Below are positions 47,080 through 52,825 of a stretch of 52,825 nucleotides of DNA, one piece after another (the stretch's first letter is position 1; each line of letters starts with the position of its first letter). The notes beneath the pieces were generated by a model. That model searched no databases, was not told the DNA's origin, and saw nothing but the letters and a program-made list of their open reading frames with translations. The stretch comes from a virus. The position numbers and the translations under genes were made by a program. Location: positions 1-52,825 of IMG/VR virus record IMGVR_UViG_3300005337_000007; one strand, written 5' to 3'.

Positions 47080-47171
47080 TCGATAACCTTCTATCCGGCC
47101 TCCTCTGCGGTGCTGTGATGTTTATTCCTGCTGCATTGGTTGTGCTTATTCAATCGGGGGTGTTGAGATGA
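47076..47171 (+). CDS. 31-residue single-span membrane peptide, second
   Basis: Linked by ATGA overlap on both sides. MIDNLLSGLLCGAVMFIPAA followed by LVVLIQSGVLR: one long hydrophobic helix. Same length as the peptide at 46712 but a different sequence. Confidence 0.65.
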   Translation: MIDNLLSGLLCGAVMFIPAALVVLIQSGVLR

Positions 47172-47374
47172 CATCAATCACCCTGCCCGATCTCGCAACG
47201 CTTGCACTGCAACGCCCTGCCCGTGCGCTTCGCATATGGTGGCTTACACGATGCGAACAGCATTACCTGATGTGTGCCGATGTAGAGCAAGAGCGTTCAC
47301 GCGAAGCACAAATGAATGTGGCGCATTACCAGAAACGAGCTGCACTCGCACGGTCTGCAAGGGTTGAGCAATGA
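47168..47374 (+). CDS. Small basic hypothetical protein
   Basis: 68 residues. LPDLATLALQRPARALRIWW then a helical Arg/Glu-rich C-terminus. An amphipathic N-terminal helix may touch the membrane. ATGA overlaps on both sides. Confidence 0.6.
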   Translation: MTSITLPDLATLALQRPARALRIWWLTRCEQHYLMCADVEQERSREAQMNVAHYQKRAALARSARVEQ

Positions 47375-47460
47375 CCCGTCTACCCACAAGCCCGGCAGGT
47401 CGAGCACTAAGAAAGTATCCGTGGCTGCGGAAGTTGCAGAGGATTTGGAGGCGCATATGA
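47371..47460 (+). CDS. 29-residue very basic peptide
   Basis: Begins at ATG overlapping the previous stop and ends overlapping the next ATG. Contains LRKYPWLRKLQRIWRRI, cationic and Trp-rich. Coupled position supports translation; no function known. Confidence 0.5.
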   Translation: MTRLPTSPAGRALRKYPWLRKLQRIWRRI

Positions 47461-47687
47461 GCGGGGCGAAGCGGGATTTTTTCGAGTTCGTAGAGCAGCA
47501 AGAGTACCGGGAACGACAAGAGCAATTTGAGAAAAATTTAAAGGAAAGCAAAAGGAAAGATCATGAGCATAGCAACGTTAATTATCGGGGAATCGGGAAC
47601 CGGGAAATCTACCAGCATGCGCAACCTCAAACCAGAGGACACCTTGCTGATTCAAGCAGTGCGGAAGCCTCTACCCTTCCGTTCTAA
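47457..47687 (+). CDS. Hypothetical protein overlapping the Sak4-like gene
   Basis: 76 residues from an ATG overlapping the previous stop. The first 35 residues (SGAKRDFFEFVEQQEYRERQ) are helical and charged. The last 125 bases overlap the Sak4-like gene in another frame and look unselected. Either the gene is real with an overlapping tail, or only its first part matters. Confidence 0.42.
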   Translation: MSGAKRDFFEFVEQQEYRERQEQFEKNLKESKRKDHEHSNVNYRGIGNREIYQHAQPQTRGHLADSSSAEASTLPF

Positions 47688-48225
47688 GGACTGGAAGCCA
47701 GTTGTGAAAGGAGAAGGCGGCTCTATTTTTGTGACGGATGAAAGCGCAAAAATTGCCGCCGCAATGGAGCGCACAGACAAGTCGGTAATCGTCATTGACG
47801 ACTTTCAGTATGTGCTCGCAAATGAATTCATGCGCCGCGTCACCGATCAGGAAAGCGGGAACTCTGCCTTCGCCAAATACAACGAAATCGCCCGTCACGC
47901 ATGGGATGTGTTGATGAAGGCAACATCCCTTCCAGATCATAAGCGCGTCTACATCCTCAGCCATACCAGCACTGATGATTTTGGAAAAACGAAGATCAAG
48001 ACCATCGGGAAACTGCTGGACGAAAAGATCGTTCTTGAGGGTCTTGTGACGATTGTTCTGCGCACAATGAAGGTCAACGAGCAATACGTCTTCTCAACGC
48101 AAAACAACGGTTCAGATACCGTCAAATCACCAATTGGCTTGTTTGAATCTGACCATATTGAAAACGACTTGCAGGCAGTCGATAAAGCGATCTGCGATTA
48201 CTACGGCATCACTCAAACAGCATAA
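47563..48225 (+). CDS. Sak4-like ATPase for single-strand annealing recombination
   Basis: 220 residues. Walker A GESGTGKST at 9-17, Walker B SVIVIDD at 74-80, then the sensor-like stretch VYILSHTSTDD. The pattern RKPLPFRSKDWKPV after the P-loop is typical of phage Sak4/AAA_24 proteins, RecA-fold ATPases that work with an SSB in phage recombination. The next gene is SSB-like, which supports this. Confidence 0.8.
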   Translation: MSIATLIIGESGTGKSTSMRNLKPEDTLLIQAVRKPLPFRSKDWKPVVKGEGGSIFVTDESAKIAAAMERTDKSVIVIDDFQYVLANEFMRRVTDQESGNSAFAKYNEIARHAWDVLMKATSLPDHKRVYILSHTSTDDFGKTKIKTIGKLLDEKIVLEGLVTIVLRTMKVNEQYVFSTQNNGSDTVKSPIGLFESDHIENDLQAVDKAICDYYGITQTA

Positions 48226-48236
48226 GGAAAACAATC

Positions 48237-48881
48237 ATGTACGCACTTGACGCACAAGCAGCAAAGCAAGCAGATCAGACCGGCAAGTTCATCAAGGAGA
48301 CCGGCAAATACAAAGGCCGATTTATCAAAGCCGAGGCTCTGCAGGCATCAACAGGAACCAAGGGAATTGCATTCACGTTCGAATCTGAAGAGAAGCAAAC
48401 CTGCAATATCACCATCTACACAATGAAAGAAAATGGCGAAAAGCTATACGACTATCAGAAGTTGATGGCAATCATGGCTTGCATGAAGTTGCGAAACGTA
48501 TCCGACCCTGTCATGGGGATGGCAACGAAATACGACTTCGAGGCGAAAAAAGACATTCAATATCAAGCGCCGTTGCTGATGGATTTGATGAACAAACCCA
48601 TTGGTTTGTTGCTGCAAAGCTGCGAATACGAAAAGACGAAAGATCGCATTCCAACCGGCGAGTATGGGTGGAAGCTTGAAATCCACGCTGCATTTGAGGC
48701 GGGCAGCGAGCTTACCGCAAGTGAAATTTTAGCGGGAAAGACAAAGCCGGAACTACTTGCAGGCATGGTTGCGCATTTGTCTGATAGGCCGCTAAAGAAC
48801 AAAGGCACGACCTCTTCCCGCTCCGCGCCTGTGTCAAATGCAGGTCAGTCCAGTGATATGGATGACGACATCCCATTCTAA
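48237..48881 (+). CDS. SSB-like single-stranded DNA-binding protein
   Basis: 214 residues. N-terminal beta domain (ETGKYKGRFIKAEALQASTG; KGIAFTFESEEKQTCNITIY). The C-terminus ends DMDDDIPF, the acidic tail that recruits partners in bacterial SSBs. Together with the Sak4-like gene it makes a recombination or repair module. Confidence 0.75.
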   Translation: MYALDAQAAKQADQTGKFIKETGKYKGRFIKAEALQASTGTKGIAFTFESEEKQTCNITIYTMKENGEKLYDYQKLMAIMACMKLRNVSDPVMGMATKYDFEAKKDIQYQAPLLMDLMNKPIGLLLQSCEYEKTKDRIPTGEYGWKLEIHAAFEAGSELTASEILAGKTKPELLAGMVAHLSDRPLKNKGTTSSRSAPVSNAGQSSDMDDDIPF

Positions 48882-48883
48882 TC

Positions 48884-49183
48884 ATGATCGACCTCTCTAC
48901 ATTATCGACTGAGGTTCTGACGGCTCGCGGCGCATACAGCACCGTCAGAGCCGCACATGAAGACTCAAAGAAGGAATTGCAAATTCTTTGTGGTCAGTTA
49001 TCCGCTGCTGCGGCTCACATCCTGCGCCGCATGCAGCCAGATAACGATGATGTGCCGGAGAGTATCGAATCATTGCTGGCGAGTGCTCGCAATACGATGG
49101 TTTCGATTGAAGCATGTACGCAAAGGATCGAATCACTCGCACGTCAGCGCATGGAACTGAAGCAGGCGGCATGGGGCAAATAA
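48884..49183 (+). CDS. Helical hypothetical protein
   Basis: 99 residues beginning 3 bases after the SSB-like stop. Helical (HEDSKKELQILCGQLSAAAA; ACTQRIESLARQRMELKQAA). May assist the recombination pair. Not recognised. Confidence 0.65.
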   Translation: MIDLSTLSTEVLTARGAYSTVRAAHEDSKKELQILCGQLSAAAAHILRRMQPDNDDVPESIESLLASARNTMVSIEACTQRIESLARQRMELKQAAWGK

Positions 49184-49374
49184 TGAAAACAGACATCACT
49201 CTAATCGAACACGCCGCCTTCCTGCTTGATAACGAAGCATGGGGCATGCGCGAAAGTCGAAACATCGACCCTGTTAATCCAGACTGGAAGGGTGACGATG
49301 GAGCGCACTTGCTGCACAACGACTTGCAGTCTACTGCAAAGCAGCTTTATGCATTAGCGGAACGGATGAAATGA
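49183..49374 (+). CDS. Small hypothetical protein
   Basis: 63 residues, start fused to the preceding stop (TAATG). LIEHAAFLLDNEAWGMRESR; HLLHNDLQSTAKQLYALAER helical. Function unknown. Confidence 0.62.
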   Translation: MKTDITLIEHAAFLLDNEAWGMRESRNIDPVNPDWKGDDGAHLLHNDLQSTAKQLYALAERMK

Positions 49375-49457
49375 AACTCAACATATACGAATGGATTGCG
49401 CTTGCTGTGTGCCTTGGTTTGGTTGTGCGCTGGCTTACTACGGGACGGAAGAAATGA
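49371..49457 (+). CDS. 28-residue single-span membrane peptide, third
   Basis: ATGA overlaps on both sides. MKLNIYEWIALAVCLGLVVR plus WLTTGRKK: one helix with a basic end. Same genetic pattern as the peptides at 46712 and 47076. Confidence 0.65.
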   Translation: MKLNIYEWIALAVCLGLVVRWLTTGRKK

Positions 49458-50752
49458 CCACTGACCGCAACAAGCTGCTGGAGCTGGCGATAAAGGCCCG
49501 GTTTAGGACGAGGAACGTAGAGGGTGACACGGTTTTTGAATGCTTTCCGGAGTCGCTCGAACGCTTCGCCGCCCTTCTGCAAGAACAGGGAGAGCCGAGC
49601 AAACAGACGATAACACCAGAAGAACTGGCAACATCGGTAAAGGCCGGGAATGAATGGCGCGTGCGCTCTAATGCCGATGGAGAAGAGAAAGCGGAGCAGA
49701 AAGCGGCGCAGCCGATCCACGAGCAAAACGCCCGTTTCGCCATCGATGGCGCGATTGCTTACGGGAAAATGGGAATCAAAAAGCCCCCGACAGATGATCA
49801 CTGGCTGATGGAATATTGGCTGATCGGGCAAAGTCTGGCCGCCCCTGCGCCGCAGCAGGAAGCCGCAAAGCGGATATTGGAGGGCGGCGAGCACATCGGC
49901 TGGATATTGAGCGATGGTACTGCGCGTTACTTCGGCGATCCGACCGACACAGAAGCATTGAACGCCGCTGGTTTGGGTATGCATACCGTTCAGCCAGCAG
50001 CCGCACAAGCTGCGCCGATGCCGGTAGCCATCCCCGCCCCAGAAGACAGCATTCTTCGCATGTGTGGGTGGGAAGATTGGAAGCCGGCCGGATACATCAA
50101 TCGAGAAATTGCTGAGCAGCGCTATCGAATGGTCGCGGCGTTTGTGCTCGACGCCCTCACTCCACAATCGCAGCCAGCACAGCCAAAGTCAATTGCAGAT
50201 CAGATCAAAGACCTGAAAGGTTTGATCGCAGAAGAAGATTCGATGCAGATTAAGTGCGCTCTACAAGACGATCTTGATGATGCACTGGACGTATTGCAGC
50301 CAGTACAGCGGAAGCAAGAGCCAAATCACCCTGACGCTGTGCGGATCGTGCATGAAGAAGCCGGACGAACGCTATCAAAAGCTGATTTCGATCTGTGCCT
50401 GCGCATTGCAAAACGTGCCGCACAGTCAGCGCCATCTACAGCAGTGCCGGAAATCACGGATGCCATGTGCAGCGCATTTCATAATGCCGTGCCTTTGCTT
50501 GGGGATCGCGATGAAATTCGTATAGGGCTTTGCGCTGCTCTTGCCGCTGCGCCCTCTGGCGACGCGAAGGATGCGGAAATGCTGGATTGGCTGGAGGCAG
50601 CAATGAAGAAAGGTAAGCGGCTCGTATTCCATAAAAAGCATTTTTCGATGTTCACTTCAATAAATTATGAATACGACGTGTTCCCCACGGTACGCGAGGC
50701 GATAGCTGCCGCCATGCAGCCGAATGCAACTGCAGATGGGGGTGAGGCATGA
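49454..50752 (+). CDS. Long composite hypothetical protein
   Basis: 432 residues from ATG 49454, which overlaps the previous stop. Ala/Gln-rich linkers separate several short folded parts (for example NKLLELAIKARFRTRNVEGD, EGGEHIGWILSDGTARYFGD, LDWLEAAMKKGKRLVFHKKH). The mosaic look is like Ead/Ea22-type accessory proteins assembled from modules. No catalytic motif is visible. Confidence 0.65.
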   Translation: MTTDRNKLLELAIKARFRTRNVEGDTVFECFPESLERFAALLQEQGEPSKQTITPEELATSVKAGNEWRVRSNADGEEKAEQKAAQPIHEQNARFAIDGAIAYGKMGIKKPPTDDHWLMEYWLIGQSLAAPAPQQEAAKRILEGGEHIGWILSDGTARYFGDPTDTEALNAAGLGMHTVQPAAAQAAPMPVAIPAPEDSILRMCGWEDWKPAGYINREIAEQRYRMVAAFVLDALTPQSQPAQPKSIADQIKDLKGLIAEEDSMQIKCALQDDLDDALDVLQPVQRKQEPNHPDAVRIVHEEAGRTLSKADFDLCLRIAKRAAQSAPSTAVPEITDAMCSAFHNAVPLLGDRDEIRIGLCAALAAAPSGDAKDAEMLDWLEAAMKKGKRLVFHKKHFSMFTSINYEYDVFPTVREAIAAAMQPNATADGGEA

Positions 50753-51159
50753 CCACACACGACGACAAAGTACGAGAGCAGGCCGAGCAAGCCTATATCG
50801 CAATGGTTTTCGATTTCGTATCTGATCCCATTGGTAGCCGTGACTGGACGCTGTTCTTGAGGGGATTTCAATCCGCCCTCTCCACCGTATCTGAGGCAGC
50901 GCAAGAGGTGGATAACCCATGTCCACTGTGTGATGGGCATGGGACAGCGCCAGTGTGGGTGAAGCAGCCGGTATCGCGTGACGATGTGCGGGATGCGGAG
51001 CTGCTGCGCGCAATGGCCGATGAGTGGGATCGTGCTAAACGTGACGTTGATTCCCGCATGCCAATTTGGGATGCGCTCTGCGACGCGATAGGTGACAACG
51101 CTGACGGCAACGGCATGCGCACCGCTATCGCCGCAGCCAAGAAGGAGGAAGAAAAGTAA
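50749..51159 (+). CDS. Hypothetical protein with CPLCDGHG motif
   Basis: 136 residues, ATGA overlap. One DnaJ-like CxxCxGxG motif (CPLCDGHG, about 58-65), too few for a full zinc site alone. Charged helical ends. Not recognised. Confidence 0.62.
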   Translation: MTTHDDKVREQAEQAYIAMVFDFVSDPIGSRDWTLFLRGFQSALSTVSEAAQEVDNPCPLCDGHGTAPVWVKQPVSRDDVRDAELLRAMADEWDRAKRDVDSRMPIWDALCDAIGDNADGNGMRTAIAAAKKEEEK

Positions 51160-51332
51160 TGGACATCAAATTCAGAACATCGGTGGGGTTGGCCGCTTTC
51201 GTTGTCGCGTTCACGATAGCCGGCGCTGTTGTGGCGCGCTTCGCGTCGAGCGATGAACAGGCGATCTTTATCGTTTCCATTTTATGCGTTGTCGGTGGTT
51301 TAGCTGCTTTAGCGCAAGGAGAGGCACATTGA
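51159..51332 (+). CDS. 57-residue membrane protein, two spans
   Basis: ATG fused to the previous stop (TAATG); the stop overlaps the next TTG start. Two hydrophobic segments (VGLAAFVVAFTIAGAVVA and AIFIVSILCVVGGLAALA). Small inner-membrane protein of unknown function, related in layout to the micro membrane peptides of this operon. Confidence 0.68.
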   Translation: MDIKFRTSVGLAAFVVAFTIAGAVVARFASSDEQAIFIVSILCVVGGLAALAQGEAH

Positions 51333-52159
51333 CTAACCAAACCATAATCGATGCGCCGAAGGATTTGATAATCGACGTGCTTCAGAACCATGCATGGGAC
51401 GGCATACTTTCGGATGACAAGTTTGCTGATGCTGCCGACGACATCATTGAAGCCCTCTCCGCTCTCCCTGCGGATGTATCCAGACAGATGCCGAGCGGTT
51501 ATGCCGTCAAGCATGTTGAGGGGCATGGCTGGATTATCGACCCGCCGCATGGATCGCGCTGGATTGCTCATGAAGGCACACCAGCCGGTGATTTGATGGC
51601 CGCCCTCACCGCCCCGCAGGATGCGCAGGAGCGGGATGTAACCAGTATAAAAGGGCGGTTGCGGGATGCTGCTAGCAACGCGCAGAACCGTGATTTGCTG
51701 CTAAACACCCTGGATTACATTGAGGCTTTGGAGCGCATAGTTGCTCGCTACCGCGCAGATGCGGAGAGCCGTCTAGATACCGCGCTAGCGAACAACACTG
51801 ATGAGAAGGTTGAGCTGTACTTCCAAAGGCAAGGATGGGAGGTACTTCCGATACAGACTTTTGGGGAGTTGGGCGAAGCGGTCCGCGCCCTCACCACCGC
51901 ACAGCCAGCAGAGAAGCCGGAAGATGCGATAGCCGAACTGCTTGCCCTTTATCGCGAAGTGAAGCGCAGCAATGAAGAAGGCCTGGACTTAGGGCAAGAG
52001 CCGTTATTCGAAGCTGAAATGCTTGCTATTGAACAGAAGCTATTGCCGGATCTTGTTACGCAGGCGCAGAAGCCGGAAGGCAAGGCCGAGCAGTCAACCA
52101 TCAAGGATTCCTTGACAGTTGAAGTTATCGCGCAAGCCGGGAAGGAGCAAGAACGATGA
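51329..52159 (+). CDS. Composite hypothetical protein
   Basis: 276 residues from a TTG start that overlaps the previous stop (TTGA) and has AAGGAG 8 bases upstream. SGYAVKHVEGHGWIIDPPHG and RWIAHE form one module, a coiled helix the next (LLNTLDYIEALERIVARYRA). Later AIAELLALYREVKRSNEEGL. Mosaic of Ea22-like kind; no known function. Confidence 0.62.
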   Translation: MTNQTIIDAPKDLIIDVLQNHAWDGILSDDKFADAADDIIEALSALPADVSRQMPSGYAVKHVEGHGWIIDPPHGSRWIAHEGTPAGDLMAALTAPQDAQERDVTSIKGRLRDAASNAQNRDLLLNTLDYIEALERIVARYRADAESRLDTALANNTDEKVELYFQRQGWEVLPIQTFGELGEAVRALTTAQPAEKPEDAIAELLALYREVKRSNEEGLDLGQEPLFEAEMLAIEQKLLPDLVTQAQKPEGKAEQSTIKDSLTVEVIAQAGKEQER

Positions 52160-52341
52160 GCCAAAACTGGACACCGACTGAACGCGAATTGCCGCCAGAT
52201 GGCGAAGTTGTTGAAACGATGGACTCTGGCGGCAATGAGCAAGACCTGAGACGCCAGGGAAATCTGTTCTGGTTCCCGGACGGAAGCATGTACGTCTACT
52301 ACGTACCGAAGTTCTGGAAATTGAAGGCCAACCATGAATAA
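52156..52341 (+). CDS. DUF551-like small protein
   Basis: 61 residues. NWTPTERELPPDGEVVETMD and the later YVYYVPKFWKL follow the W.P....LP..G..V pattern of small phage proteins. ATGA overlap with the preceding gene. Role unknown. Confidence 0.65.
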   Translation: MSQNWTPTERELPPDGEVVETMDSGGNEQDLRRQGNLFWFPDGSMYVYYVPKFWKLKANHE

Positions 52342-52708
52342 AAACTACACCCACCGCATAGCCGAAGCAGTGAGAGATGCGGCGGCGAAGGCATGCGCAA
52401 ACGAAGCTGAAAACTGCATATTTGCGGATGAGTTGATGGTGACAAACATTATCCACTCCCTCGACCTCGACGCCATTATTGCGAGCGTGCCGGATGATTA
52501 TGAGGCCAAATTTCAGCACGAAACCACTGAACTGGTTATGCGGCACATCGACCGAATGGAAGATGTCTGCGAGCAGGATACTGCCGATCGCATCATTGAG
52601 AGTTTTACGCGCCAGTTCGACCCGATTTTCAAAACCTACATGGCGGCAAAATTTCCGAATATGCGCGCCGCATCTGCTCAATCTGCTGGCGGGAGGGATG
52701 GGGTATGA
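52334..52708 (+). CDS. Helical hypothetical protein
   Basis: 124 residues, start within the previous gene (8-base overlap), stop overlapping the next ATG. Helical (HRIAEAVRDAAAKACANEAE; VCEQDTADRIIESFTRQFDP). Not recognised. Confidence 0.62.
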   Translation: MNKNYTHRIAEAVRDAAAKACANEAENCIFADELMVTNIIHSLDLDAIIASVPDDYEAKFQHETTELVMRHIDRMEDVCEQDTADRIIESFTRQFDPIFKTYMAAKFPNMRAASAQSAGGRDGV

Positions 52709-52825
52709 GCGATCTAAGCGGCTTCTACGTAGGGCAGCGCGTTCGCGCACTTAAAACTCTGGGCGACGCACCATGCGGCGATTCTCCTGGTGGCGTGTAC
52801 GCGGGGCCCGGTGAAATTTTAATAG
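52705..52825 (+). CDS. Small hypothetical protein, 5' part of the gene that crosses the join
   Basis: ATG at 52705 overlaps the previous stop (ATGA) with GGAGGGATGGGG upstream. MSDLSGFYVGQRVRALKTLG begins the ~90-residue product finished at 1-272. Partial only because the circular genome was cut here. Confidence 0.7.
   Translation, partial: MSDLSGFYVGQRVRALKTLGDAPCGDSPGGVYAGPGEILI
52706..52825. repeat. Terminal direct repeat (right copy)
   Basis: Identical to bases 1-120; see the left copy. Confidence 0.95.

Noticed and set aside
1-52825. CRISPR array or insertion sequence
   Set aside because: No regularly spaced direct repeats of CRISPR length and no transposase or terminal inverted repeats were seen.

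Overview
The window is a complete temperate podovirus-type phage genome that was circular when assembled. The first 120 bases are repeated exactly at the end, which leaves about 52.7 kb of unique sequence, and one gene runs across the join. A tyrosine integrase, an attP core that copies the 3' part of a tRNA-His(GTG) gene, and divergent cI/cro-type regulators mark it as temperate. The head and tail genes (Bbp19-like protein, T7-type connector portal, tail tubular A/B-like proteins, three very large internal virion proteins, no tape measure) point to a short-tailed phage related to Bordetella BPP-1 and Burkholderia BcepC6B. Those families, the Rz/Rz1/lambda-R lysis set, lambda O/P-like replication genes and the tRNA-His sequence suggest a betaproteobacterial (Burkholderiales-like) host. 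The host is an inference.

Layout. (1) 41.6-42.5 kb is the switch: cro-like gene on the minus strand, a cI-like gene without a protease domain on the plus strand, with AGCAnTGCT-type operators between them. (2) 42.5-45.2 kb, mainly plus strand, is an accessory block: a control region with a near-consensus LexA box, an Arc-like repressor, an exported protein, a lipoprotein, a BrnT/BrnA-like toxin-antitoxin pair and several terminators. (3) 45.2 kb through the join to 4.3 kb, plus strand, is one long operon of small overlapping genes. It starts at a strong promoter carrying the same operators, and contains a Sak4-like ATPase, an SSB-like protein, a MazG-like enzyme, several micro membrane proteins, an excisionase-like gene and the integrase. 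(4) attP lies at 4.3-4.55 kb. (5) Reading leftward from 41.4 kb on the minus strand: early DNA-metabolism genes (HNH/AP2, LexA-like DNA-binding domain, NinG, O with iterons, P), then a nonulosonic (pseudaminic-type) sugar cluster at 29.6-36.1 kb, then terminase, a sialyltransferase-like protein, portal, scaffold, capsid, tail, internal virion proteins, tailspike and lysis at 4.6 kb.

The main discovery candidate is the sugar cluster. PseB, a compact PseC-like aminotransferase, a compact PseF, a pseudaminic-acid-associated methylase, an N-acetyl sugar amidotransferase, a HisF-like protein, a GNAT acetyltransferase and PseI lie in one tightly overlapping operon between the replication and packaging genes. 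A glycosyltransferase-like protein and Ser/Thr-rich putative virion proteins follow just downstream of terS. The arrangement suggests that the phage makes or remodels a CMP-nonulosonic acid during lytic growth and places it on the host surface or on its own particle. Other notable points are a non-cleavable LexA DNA-binding domain together with a LexA box, an ejected-type virion protein that seems to carry ADP-ribosyltransferase-like and acetyltransferase-like domains, a 17-bp motif repeated in front of terS and the capsid gene, and a set of 28-31 residue membrane peptides fitted between operon genes.
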